NCBI GenBank assembly: GCA_002405445.1
Contig: DHLV01000207.1
Location: forward strand, 1 to 13,454
Source: Flammeovirgaceae bacterium UBA4659
Lineage (GTDB): Bacteria > Bacteroidota > Bacteroidia > Cytophagales > Cyclobacteriaceae
Length of the DNA stretch: 13,454 bases
Reading direction: 5' to 3'
Below, piece after piece: positions 7,217-13,454 of the stretch; the first letter of the stretch is position 1; the number at the start of each line of letters is the position of its first letter. The notes under the pieces were generated by a model. It was not told the DNA's origin. It worked only from the letters and a program-made list of their open reading frames with translations, and did not search any database. The position numbers and the translations under genes were made by a program.

Positions 7217-8380
7217 ATGAAAAATTTTTACTTTCTCATATTGTTGTCAATATTGTTTGCCTGTGGAGGTAACAAGCCCACGGCCATCACACCCGATGAA
7301 AATACCACTGCGGTGGAAATTGCTGACAGCTCGCTTGCTTTGATGGATGTGCAACTGACACCGCCCGAAATCAAGTTGGTCGAGTCGAGCATCTATTTGT
7401 CTGGCAAGGTGATGGCGATGCCCAACTTCCGCGCATCGGTGAGCACCGACATTGCCGGCAAAGTCAATAAAATCATGGTGCGCGAGGGTACTTACGTGAG
7501 AAAAGGCCAGGGTTTGATGACGCTGCGCAGTATGGAGGTGATTGAGTTGCAGAACCAGTTTTTTGAGGCAAGGGCACAGCAGGATTTTCTGCGATTGGAG
7601 TACACGCGCCAGGAAGAACTCATCAAAAGTAAAATTGGCGCTTTGGTTGATTTTCAAACCACCGAATCCAAATTGCGTGCAGCCGAGAGCAAAGTAAATG
7701 CGCTGGAAGCCAAGTTGATGCTGTTGGGTTTCACCAGAGAATTTATCAACAACCCGCAGGTAGCCACCGATGTGGTAATTGTAGCACCTATCGATGGATA
7801 TATCTTTAAGCTACCGGTGCAAATTGGCATGCTGGCCACAACCGATGAAACGCTGGCCGAAATCGTCAACAACAAAGAGCTGATGGCCGATGTGTTTGTG
7901 TACGACAAAGATTTAGACAACATCAGCGAAGGGCAAACAGTGGAGATTGATTTTATCACCCACAGTTACCCTTCGGTGGTGGGTACCGTGGCACACATAT
8001 CACGCGCCATCGATCCGGCAACAAAGGCAGTTACCGTGCATGTAAAATTCAATGCCCCGCCCGACAAACTGGTGTTGCCAGACATGAGCGTGCGCTGCGT
8101 AGTGGTGAAAAGAGAAAGCCTCAAGCCAAGGCTCACTGTGCCGCTCGCGGCAATCCTGCACGAGGAAGATCATCATTTTGTGTACCTCACATTTCCTGCA
8201 CAGAACAAAAACAAAGAAACCAACCTTCAAAAATATCGTGTGTCGCTGGGCAACCAAAATGAGAAGTTGGTTCAGATTGCTTTTGCGAATGAGCCCACAG
8301 GTGAGTACCGCATCGTGACAAAAAATGTGATGATCGTGGAAAACGAACGCAAGAAGAAGAGCGGGATGGTGATGGAGTAA
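7217..8380 (+). CDS. CusB/CzcB-type periplasmic adaptor (membrane-fusion) lipoprotein
   Basis: 387 residues. This is the periplasmic subunit linking the RND pump to its outer-membrane channel. A lipoprotein signal is visible: hydrophobic 4-14, then LFAC with the lipidated cysteine at C16. Domain order: beta-barrel strand and first half of the lipoyl-like domain (about 60-105, with GKVNKIMVREGTYVRKGQ at 81-98), a coiled-coil hairpin (about 109-172), second lipoyl half (APIDGYIFKLPVQIGM, 190-205), a beta-barrel (about 220-300) and a membrane-proximal C-terminal domain. The His pair at 319-320 in the EEDHHFVYL strand is noted, without a firm role. No N-terminal metallochaperone-like Met or His cluster is seen. 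It starts 19 bases after the pump gene and closes the efflux cluster. A short palindrome follows the stop. Confidence 0.9.
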   Translation: MKNFYFLILLSILFACGGNKPTAITPDENTTAVEIADSSLALMDVQLTPPEIKLVESSIYLSGKVMAMPNFRASVSTDIAGKVNKIMVREGTYVRKGQGLMTLRSMEVIELQNQFFEARAQQDFLRLEYTRQEELIKSKIGALVDFQTTESKLRAAESKVNALEAKLMLLGFTREFINNPQVATDVVIVAPIDGYIFKLPVQIGMLATTDETLAEIVNNKELMADVFVYDKDLDNISEGQTVEIDFITHSYPSVVGTVAHISRAIDPATKAVTVHVKFNAPPDKLVLPDMSVRCVVVKRESLKPRLTVPLAAILHEEDHHFVYLTFPAQNKNKETNLQKYRVSLGNQNEKLVQIAFANEPTGEYRIVTKNVMIVENERKKKSGMVME

Positions 8381-8437
8381 AAGTGCCTGGCCAGGTGCCG
8401 AAATGGCTTCTCAAGACTCTACCCACAGGTCAGCAAA

Positions 8438-8609
8438 TCATTTTCTTACTTTTTCGCAGATCGCATCAGCATACTTTTTTGCTTTTGTTGCGGCATCAAC
8501 CCCGGCCCATGGCTGTGGGCAGCATCTCAATGTGAAAACCTGCCAATCAACATCACAAGCGCAGATTAGCCATTTTGCCACTCAGTTCTGATTTTGCGAT
8601 ATCAGTCAT
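8438..8609 (-). pseudogene. Possible frameshifted remnant of a small gene
   Basis: Reading the - strand from an ATG at 8609 gives an 18-residue start (MTDIAKSELSGKMANLRL) ending at a stop at 8553-8555. A second, overlapping frame, open from 8581 to a stop at 8438-8440, gives 47 codons whose last part (GVDAATKAKKYADAICEKVRK without its first residue) has a plausible helical, protein-like composition. One frameshift between about 8581 and 8556 would join them into a protein of about 57 residues. I do not recognise the product. It may be chance, and no promoter is evident. Confidence 0.18.
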
Positions 8610-8645
8610 TCAATAGAAATTTCTGCCGGATAACCTTGGTTTAAG

Positions 8646-8653
8646 TAAATTTG
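8646..8653 (+). promoter_or_regulatory. mutL promoter -7 element, near-leaderless
   Basis: TAAATTTG matches the Bacteroidota -7 consensus TAnnTTTG exactly and ends only eight bases before the mutL ATG at 8662. A weak -33 candidate (TTTCTG, 8620-8625) lies about 20 bases upstream. The transcript would begin within a few bases of the start codon, so translation would be leaderless or nearly so. Confidence 0.5.
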
Positions 8654-8661
8654 CCTTTTCT

Positions 8662-10464
8662 ATGGCCGACATCATCCAACTTTTACCAGACTCCATCGCC
8701 AATCAAATTGCGGCTGGCGAAGTGGTGCAAAGGCCTGCCTCTGCTGTAAAGGAATTGATGGAAAACAGCATCGATGCCGGGGCAACGCACATCAGGGTTA
8801 TTGTGAAAGACGCGGGCAAATCGCTGCTGCAAGTAATTGACAACGGCAAAGGCATGAGCGAAACGGATGCGCGCATGAGCTTAGAACGGCATGCCACTTC
8901 AAAAATTCGTAAGGCCGAAGATTTATTTCAGTTGCGCACCATGGGCTTCCGTGGGGAGGCACTTGCTTCTATCGCGGCTGTGTCGCAGGTGGAGATAAAA
9001 ACCAGATTGGCAGACCAGGAGTTGGGCACGTTACTTTTGGTGGAAGGCTCTGACGTGAAAAGGCAGGAGCCTGTTGCATGCGAAAATGGGACAAGCATCA
9101 GCGTCAGGAATTTGTTTTTCAATATTCCTGCCCGCAGAAACTTTTTGAAGTCCAATTCGGTGGAGATGCGCCATGTCATCGATGAGTTTTTTCGCCTGGC
9201 CCTGGCAAATCCGCACATTGGGTTAAGTTTACTGCAAGGCGATGAGGTGGTGTATGATCTGCCTGCCGCTAAACTGAGCCAGCGCGTGGTGGCGTTGTTC
9301 GGTAAAAATTACCAACAGCAACTGGCACCCAGTCAGGAACAAACCTCGCTGGTCAAAATTACCGGCTACGTGGGCAGGCCAGAGTTGGCCAAAAAAACCC
9401 GTGGCGAACAGTTTTTTTTCGTCAACAGCCGCTACATCAAAAATAATTATTTGCACCATGCCGTGATGAGCGCCTACGAGGGACTGTTGCCCGACAACAG
9501 TTTTCCTTTTTATGTGCTCATGCTCGAGATAGACCCCCGGCACATTGACGTCAATGTACACCCCACCAAAACCGAAATTAAATTTGATGACGAGCGAGCC
9601 ATTTATGCCGTGGTATGGTCGGCAGTAAAGCAGGCGCTGGGTGCCCACAACCTCGTACCCGCCATCGATTTTCATGCCGATGTAAACCTCACCAGCAAAC
9701 TTTCTGAAAAGAAGTTGACGAATGAGCAATATTTTGAAGAACAGTTTGCTACATCTATTAATCAATCGAACTTAAAACACTGGGAGAAGATGTTTGATCT
9801 CGAGAGCAACTCCAGGCTATTTGCACAGCCTGCTCGGCCATCAGAGTTGATTTTTGAAAGCGCCATCAACCAGCCCAACGAGCCGCATTTGAACACGGTG
9901 GATGAGGGCGGGATTTTTCAACACCAACAAAAGTACATCGTTCGGGCAGGGCGTAATGGCTTGATGATTATTGACCAACAAGCGGCACATGAACGTGTTT
10001 TGTTTGAGAAGTATCTGCTGCAGCTACGGTCAAAGCCGGGGCACAGCCAACAGAGTTTGTTTCCGCAAACCGTGGCGTTGGCGGCAGCAGATTTTGCCTT
10101 GGTGCTGGAAATGGAAAAGGAGATAACGGCACTGGGTTTTCGTTTTGAGGTGTTCGGGAAAAATTCCCTTTTGGTTTCTGGCTTGCCGGCAGATGTAAAG
10201 ATGGGTGAGAAAGAATTGTTTGAAGGCTTAGTGGAGCAGTTTAAGAAGAGCCAGGCGGAATTAGAGTTGCCCTTGCAAGAGGGTTTAGCCCGCGCGATGG
10301 CTAAACGCACGGGGTTGCGCAGCGGTCAGAAACTGACGGTGGAGGAGATGGAAGCATTAGCTCAGAGTTTAATGGCTTGCAACATTCCAAATTTTTCTCC
10401 CGAAGGCAACCCAACATTTTTCACCCTGAATACGTCTAAGATAGAAAGTTACTTTAACCGATAG
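8662..10464 (+). CDS. mutL: DNA mismatch repair protein MutL
   Basis: 600 residues, a normal MutL length. MutL is the ATP-driven matchmaker that couples MutS mismatch recognition to strand removal in the cytoplasm. GHKL ATPase motifs are intact: catalytic E31 and N35 (KELMEN), DNGKG at 60-64, GFRGEAL at 95-101, and HPTK with K303 reaching the ATP site. The transducer domain spans about 210-330, a variable linker about 335-415, and the C-terminal dimerisation domain 415-600. In the C-terminal domain the endonuclease-type motif reads DQQAAHERVLFE (438-449), with Q440 where the canonical DQHA has His, and the CPHGRP-like metal site is replaced by SPEGNP (579-584); nicking activity is therefore uncertain. 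The ATG at 8662 matches the MutL N-terminus (IIQLLPDSIANQIAAGE). Two rhomboid genes follow, the first after 10 bases. Confidence 0.96.
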   Translation: MADIIQLLPDSIANQIAAGEVVQRPASAVKELMENSIDAGATHIRVIVKDAGKSLLQVIDNGKGMSETDARMSLERHATSKIRKAEDLFQLRTMGFRGEALASIAAVSQVEIKTRLADQELGTLLLVEGSDVKRQEPVACENGTSISVRNLFFNIPARRNFLKSNSVEMRHVIDEFFRLALANPHIGLSLLQGDEVVYDLPAAKLSQRVVALFGKNYQQQLAPSQEQTSLVKITGYVGRPELAKKTRGEQFFFVNSRYIKNNYLHHAVMSAYEGLLPDNSFPFYVLMLEIDPRHIDVNVHPTKTEIKFDDERAIYAVVWSAVKQALGAHNLVPAIDFHADVNLTSKLSEKKLTNEQYFEEQFATSINQSNLKHWEKMFDLESNSRLFAQPARPSELIFESAINQPNEPHLNTVDEGGIFQHQQKYIVRAGRNGLMIIDQQAAHERVLFEKYLLQLRSKPGHSQQSLFPQTVALAAADFALVLEMEKEITALGFRFEVFGKNSLLVSGLPADVKMGEKELFEGLVEQFKKSQAELELPLQEGLARAMAKRTGLRSGQKLTVEEMEALAQSLMACNIPNFSPEGNPTFFTLNTSKIESYFNR

Positions 10465-10474
10465 GTAATAGCAT

Positions 10475-11098
10475 ATGTTCAATATCACGCCCGTTGTCCG
10501 ATCTTTGATAATCATCAACATTGTGGTCTTCATCTTACAGTTGTTGCTTAAGAATTTGTACACGATTCAAATTGGTGGGGAAACCTTTGCGTTGGGGTTA
10601 ACACAATTGATGTCTTTATGGGACCTTTCGACTCCACTATTCAAGCCATATCAGTTCTTCACGTATATGTTTGCACACAGCCCTACTTCGTACTTCCACA
10701 TCATATTTAACATGCTTGCATTATCATCTTTCGGTCCTATTCTCGAAAATTACCTAGGGGATCGCAAATTCCTATTTTTTTATGTAGCGTGCGGAATTGG
10801 TGCAGGGTTGATTTATGGGTTGACCTATTTCTTTGTTTCGCCTCAAGCCGCTGGTCCAATGCTTGGAGCCTCTGGGGCTATATATGGGATTTTGATGGCG
10901 TTTGGTTTGATGTTTCCTGAACTTGAGATTATGCTGCTCTTTCCGCCAATTCCCCTCAAAGCCAAATACATGGTTTTTGTTATGGGCCTCTTAACCTATG
11001 CCATGGATCAATCTGGTCGTGTGGCCCATTTGGCACATTTTGCGGGGGCATTTGTTGCCTTCATTATAATAACTTACTGGCGAAAAACAGGAAGATAG
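10475..11098 (+). CDS. Rhomboid family intramembrane serine protease (first copy)
   Basis: 207 residues, about six membrane helices. Rhomboids cut transmembrane substrates within the membrane. Seen: the HxxxN oxyanion-type motif as FHIIFN (H75, N79); nucleophile S133 in GASGAIYG (131-138); and the partner histidine H188 in AHFAGAF near the C-terminus. All catalytic residues are present, so it is probably active. It starts with ATG ten bases after the mutL stop and most likely shares its transcript. The final helix is followed by a very short basic tail (WRKTGR). The natural substrate is unknown. mutL followed by two rhomboids is an arrangement I associate with Bacteroidota, from memory. Confidence 0.9.
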   Translation: MFNITPVVRSLIIINIVVFILQLLLKNLYTIQIGGETFALGLTQLMSLWDLSTPLFKPYQFFTYMFAHSPTSYFHIIFNMLALSSFGPILENYLGDRKFLFFYVACGIGAGLIYGLTYFFVSPQAAGPMLGASGAIYGILMAFGLMFPELEIMLLFPPIPLKAKYMVFVMGLLTYAMDQSGRVAHLAHFAGAFVAFIIITYWRKTGR

Positions 11099-11106
11099 AA
11101 ATCAAT

Positions 11107-11114
11107 TATTTTTG
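11107..11114 (+). promoter_or_regulatory. Putative -7 promoter element before the second rhomboid gene
   Basis: TATTTTTG matches TAnnTTTG exactly and lies in the 37-base gap between the two rhomboid genes, 21 bases before the GTG start. No good -33 TTTG is visible at the expected distance. It could give the second gene an independent transcript. Confidence 0.35.
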
Positions 11115-11135
11115 CAATAAGCTGAACACCAACCT

Positions 11136-12029
11136 GTGCTAAACGAATTCAAAGACGCCTTCCGCAAGCCCAATAACGCCCACGTGCAGTTGATCATCAT
11201 CAACGTAGTGGTGTTTTTGGTTTTAGGTGTCTTGTTCGTGGTACTTACCGCTTCTCAAAATGGCGAACTGTTTCGTGCAATTCACAACCAGTTTTCAATT
11301 CCTGCACCATTTTTAGAGTTTGCACGCAAGCCGTGGACAATGATTACCTACGCTTTTGTTCATGACTTATCTGGGATACTCCACATCTTATTTAATATGC
11401 TTGTATTTTACTGGTTTGGTAAACTGTTTGTTGAATATCTCGGCAGCGATAAGTTGGTGGCGGTGTATGTTTTGGGTGCGTTAGCTGGTGCACTATTCTA
11501 TTTGCTCGTATATAACTTTATTCCGTTTTATAAGGGCATGACACCTGCCGATGGTATGGTAGGTGCCTCAGCTGCGATTTATGCAGTAATGGTTGCCATT
11601 GCTACTTTGTTGCCAGACTATACTTTCTTCCTGTTGTTTTTTGGGCCTGTTCGAATCAAATACATTGTGTTGGTATACATCGTGATTTCTTTTTTGGGAT
11701 CTGTCGGGACAAACGCAGGTGGCAACATCGCGCATCTCGGTGGCGCACTCATCGGGTTTATCTATACCAAGCAATTGCAGGTGGGCATCAACTGGGGCAG
11801 TTGGATTACCGCGGTGGTAGATGCGGTGAAGTCGCTGTTTGGATCCAAGCCGAAAGTGAAGGTGACCTACCGCAAAGAAGAAAAGCGTTCACAAAAGAAG
11901 GATGCGCCAAAGTTTTCGCGCGCCACGCAAGAAGAAATTGATGTCATCCTCGATAAGATTTCCGAGCGCGGTTATGAGAGCCTCTCCAAAGAGGAGAAGG
12001 ACAAGTTGTTCAACGCAAGCAAGAAGTGA
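11136..12029 (+). CDS. Rhomboid family intramembrane serine protease with charged C-terminal tail (second copy)
   Basis: 297 residues from a GTG start. Six helices cover about 18-213. Catalytic features: LHILFN (H83, N87), nucleophile S145 in GASAAIY (143-149), and H200 in AHLGGA. The residue after the serine is alanine, not the usual glycine (GxSG becomes GASA), a variant I recall in Bacteroidota members. Beyond the membrane core a soluble tail of about 75 residues is first basic (K/R-rich, 236-256) and then forms a predicted helix-turn-helix-like segment (264-297) ending in KEEKDKLFNASKK; this resembles the C-terminal DUF6576-type domain of Bacteroidota rhomboids (from memory). The GTG start is preferred because it directly precedes the conserved start region (FKDAFRKPNN) and no ATG is available. 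The stop codon abuts the stop of the convergent transporter gene. Confidence 0.88.
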   Translation: MLNEFKDAFRKPNNAHVQLIIINVVVFLVLGVLFVVLTASQNGELFRAIHNQFSIPAPFLEFARKPWTMITYAFVHDLSGILHILFNMLVFYWFGKLFVEYLGSDKLVAVYVLGALAGALFYLLVYNFIPFYKGMTPADGMVGASAAIYAVMVAIATLLPDYTFFLLFFGPVRIKYIVLVYIVISFLGSVGTNAGGNIAHLGGALIGFIYTKQLQVGINWGSWITAVVDAVKSLFGSKPKVKVTYRKEEKRSQKKDAPKFSRATQEEIDVILDKISERGYESLSKEEKDKLFNASKK

Positions 12030-12719
12030 TTACCCGATCATCTTTGCTATCGCAAAAGCTGCTGCTGCGGCTACGGCACCGATCAATGTTACACGCAGTG
12101 TGCCTTTTAACAAAGGTTGGCCGGTGAGTTTACTTTTGATCAATCCAAAGGAAATCAAACATAGCAACGTAATGACAGAAGAGTAAACAAGCCCTTCTTC
12201 GGCAGAGGTTGTGAAGAAATAGGCGCTGAGTGGGATCATCCCGCCTACAATATAGCTCGCGGCAATGATGAAGGCACTCTGCATGGCTCGGTTTTCGTCA
12301 GGTTTTTCCAAACCGAGTTCAAACCTCATCATAAAATCTACCCACTCTTTGGGGCGCTTCGCCATTTCGCGGGCAATCTTTTCCTGTAACTCTTCGCTGA
12401 TGCCGTATTTCTCAAAAATCTCTTTCGTTTCTTTGATTTCTATTTCGTGCTTGTGTACAATCTCATCGTACTCGCGCTTCTCTTCCGATTCGTAGTGTTC
12501 AATTTCCGTGCGCCCTGCCAGGTAGCCACCCAGTCCCATGGCAATTGAGCCTGCGGCAATCTCTGCCAGCCCCGCAGTGATGACGATGTGAGTGGAGTTC
12601 GGTTCAGCACTTAACGCCCCGCTCAAACCTGCCGCCAGTGCAAACGGCACTGTTAGCCCATCGCTCATGCCAATCACAAAATCGCGCACTTTCTCTGAAC
12701 TCTGAAAATGTTCTTCCAT
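12030..12719 (-). CDS. VIT1/CCC1-family iron/manganese transporter
   Basis: 229 residues with five predicted membrane helices. The family exports Fe2+ or Mn2+ from the cytoplasm in exchange for protons (vacuolar loading in plants and yeast). Seen: VRDFVIGMSDGLTVPFALAAG (first residue omitted, 12-31) with D13 and D20; the second helix GLAEIAAGSIAMGLGGYLA (50-68); then a long cytoplasmic helical domain rich in Glu (E72, E74, E77, E79, E80, E83, E86, E92, E94, E97), the position of the metal-binding domain in VIT1; and WVDFMMRFELGLE at 126-138. Three further helices follow (about 145-225). The ATG at 12719 is the only good start before an in-frame stop at 12750-12752. It is divergent from nothing nearby: the upstream gene is on the same strand, 92 bases away. 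Regulation by iron is plausible but no operator is visible. Confidence 0.92.
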   Translation of the reverse strand: MEEHFQSSEKVRDFVIGMSDGLTVPFALAAGLSGALSAEPNSTHIVITAGLAEIAAGSIAMGLGGYLAGRTEIEHYESEEKREYDEIVHKHEIEIKETKEIFEKYGISEELQEKIAREMAKRPKEWVDFMMRFELGLEKPDENRAMQSAFIIAASYIVGGMIPLSAYFFTTSAEEGLVYSSVITLLCLISFGLIKSKLTGQPLLKGTLRVTLIGAVAAAAAFAIAKMIG

Positions 12720-12732
12720 GGCCCAAAGGTCG

Positions 12733-12740
12733 TAAATGTA
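12733..12740 (-). promoter_or_regulatory. Possible -7 promoter element for the VIT1-like gene
   Basis: On the - strand this reads TACATTTA, matching TAnnTTTG except for the last base. A second imperfect match, GACCTTTG, lies at 12724-12731. With the first, the leader would be short and the -33 region would fall inside the heptad repeat tract at 12741-12782. Confidence 0.25.
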
Positions 12741-12782
12741 AATTAGAATTTAGAATTTAGGAGTCAGAATTTAGGAGTTCGT
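12741..12782. repeat. Degenerate 7-bp tandem repeat, consensus ATTTAGR
   Basis: Six consecutive heptads: AATTAGA, ATTTAGA, ATTTAGG, AGTCAGA, ATTTAGG, AGTTCGT. Within it, AGAATTTAGGAGT occurs twice exactly (12752-12764 and 12766-12778). It is a short AT-rich tract upstream of the VIT1-like gene, where its promoter should lie. Confidence 0.75.
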
Positions 12783-12805
12783 TGCGGTAGAGCTGGTAGC
12801 CGGCC

Positions 12806-12833
12806 AACTGCTTACTGCCTGCTGCCTGCTTTC
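12806..12833. repeat. Degenerate 7-bp tandem repeat, consensus TRCTGCC
   Basis: Four heptads on the + strand: AACTGCT, TACTGCC, TGCTGCC, TGCTTTC. The tract resembles the heptameric short tandem repeats (ACTGCCT type) seen in Bacteroidota and cyanobacterial intergenic regions. It overlaps the 3' end of the neighbouring - strand gene and encodes its last residues (KAGSRQ plus stop). Confidence 0.6.
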
Positions 12834-13454
12834 TGAGTAGCCTCTTGAAAATACGTTAAGAGCGAATTGAGAATTAATCCCGAATTGGAGGAGTACATGA
12901 TATCCTTATGCTTTTCGTTGTAAACTGCCAGCAGGTCAAAGAACTTTTCCTCATTTATTTTGAAACGTGCCATAATTTCGTCTTTCAGATCCGAATCGTT
13001 GATCATTTCCATGTATACACGTACCTTTTCGTTTTCAGCCATAATCTTGGCCAGCTTGCGTTTTTCTTTTTCTTGTTTGGAAAAATAGGAGAAGTTAACG
13101 CCCACTCCCCCTTGGGGCGAAAAACCGGCCGCTTTCAACGGTTTTGCACTTTGCAGCGTGGGTGAGGTAATGTATCGCTCATTCAACAACATGAAACGAT
13201 CTTTCACTACCACTTCTTTCAGCAGGATGCTTTCTTCGCGCATGCGAACGAACATGGTCTCTTCCTCCAAGTAAACCGGAAGTTTTTCGCGGGCGTACCC
13301 TATGTATGTAAAAATTAATGTGTCGCGTTCTGTAGCCAAAATGGTGAACACGCCATTATTGTTGGTAGATGTGGCGCGGTTAGTACCTTTTACAAGCACA
13401 TGAACCCCCGCAAGGTTGGTCAGCGAGGAAGAATCAACAACAATGCCTTTTATT
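12812..13454 (-). CDS. CarboxypepD_reg-like domain protein, partial (5' end beyond the window)
   Basis: The frame stays open to the right window edge, so the gene is cut; 213 residues are visible and the start is not. Residues 1-75 form a carboxypeptidase-regulatory-like beta-sandwich typical of Bacteroidota cell-surface proteins: IKGIVVD at 1-7, GVHVLVKGT at 16-24, TSTNNNGVF (28-36), DTLIFTYIGY (44-53), and then LLKEVVVKDR (77-87 region), a linker of the sort that precedes TonB-receptor plugs. There is no plug or barrel here. Instead the C-terminal 100 residues are charged and helical (from about FSKQEKEKRKLAKI, 124-137), an arrangement I recall in small Bacteroidota proteins of unknown function. 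A signal peptide is expected upstream. An apparent GTG start at 13399 lies inside the domain and should not be used. The last codons come from the heptad repeat tract. Confidence 0.82.
   Translation of the reverse strand, partial: IKGIVVDSSSLTNLAGVHVLVKGTNRATSTNNNGVFTILATERDTLIFTYIGYAREKLPVYLEEETMFVRMREESILLKEVVVKDRFMLLNERYITSPTLQSAKPLKAAGFSPQGGVGVNFSYFSKQEKEKRKLAKIMAENEKVRVYMEMINDSDLKDEIMARFKINEEKFFDLLAVYNEKHKDIMYSSNSGLILNSLLTYFQEATQKAGSRQ

Larger units (their letters stand above)
8381..8661. other. Intergenic region between the efflux cluster and mutL
   Basis: 281 bases. Just after the adaptor stop lies a perfect 10-base palindrome CCTGGCCAGG (8386-8395) without a T-run, so it is not a convincing terminator. 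The middle holds a possible broken small reading frame on the - strand. The right end carries the mutL promoter. A 62-codon open frame on the + strand (8403-8591) shows no protein-like features and I do not call it. Confidence 0.5.

Noticed and set aside
8386..8395. Palindrome CCTGGCCAGG as a terminator of the efflux cluster
   Set aside because: No loop and no following T-run; the stem is too short to be convincing.
8403..8591. A 62-codon + strand frame between the adaptor gene and mutL
   Set aside because: Low-complexity Ser/Ala/His composition, no recognisable signal or motif, and no promoter at a sensible distance.
12039..12055. Short stem TTTGC/GCAAA as a bidirectional terminator between the convergent genes
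   Set aside because: Only five base pairs, inside the transporter's coding sequence, and without flanking T/A runs long enough.
1..13454. CRISPR arrays, tRNA or rRNA genes, toxin-antitoxin or phage-defence modules
   Set aside because: No regularly spaced repeats with unique spacers, no RNA gene hallmarks and no defence-type proteins were seen; all long coding regions have ordinary explanations.

Overview
This window looks like chromosomal DNA of a Bacteroidota bacterium, most likely of the Cytophagales type. That assignment is inferred from gene content and signals, not from a marker gene. The pointers are: exact matches to the Bacteroidota -7 promoter element (TAnnTTTG) close upstream of start codons; no obvious Shine-Dalgarno sites; a CusA/CzcA-type efflux pump fused to its TolC-like outer-membrane factor; the order mutL-rhomboid-rhomboid; and a protein with an N-terminal carboxypeptidase-regulatory-like (CarboxypepD_reg) domain.

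Left part (1-1281): a two-gene nicotinamide riboside salvage unit. It has a PnuC transporter and, two bases after it, a NadR-like ribosylnicotinamide kinase that would trap the imported nucleoside as NMN. Just behind lies a 135-bp hairpin-rich element with 16-bp terminal inverted repeats and a flanking CTAG on each side, which looks like a non-coding miniature transposable element (MITE).

Middle part (about 1290-8380): a metal-efflux cluster on the + strand. A small unrecognised secreted cysteine-containing protein comes first, with a promoter reading out of the MITE edge. It is followed by a BBP2/OmpL-like beta-barrel protein, a 1442-residue HME-RND pump with a C-terminal TolC domain behind an internal signal-peptide-like segment, and a lipoprotein membrane-fusion subunit. 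Together these would form a complete inner-membrane to outer-membrane export path. The metal cannot be read from the sequence, and no regulator gene is visible in the window.

Right part (8381-13454): a 281-bp spacer with a possible broken small reading frame, then mutL with a promoter so close that its mRNA should be nearly leaderless, then two different rhomboid proteases on the same strand. Their stop codons run directly into a convergent VIT1/CCC1-family iron/manganese transporter on the - strand (zero bases between the stops). Upstream of that are two adjacent tracts of 7-bp repeats, and last a - strand CarboxypepD_reg-like protein that runs off the right edge.

Most of the window is ordinary housekeeping and efflux genes. 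The points I consider most worth a second look are the MITE-like element with its outward promoter, the internal signal peptide in the pump fusion, the altered endonuclease motifs in MutL, and the paired heptad repeat tracts. I see no clear undescribed multi-gene system.
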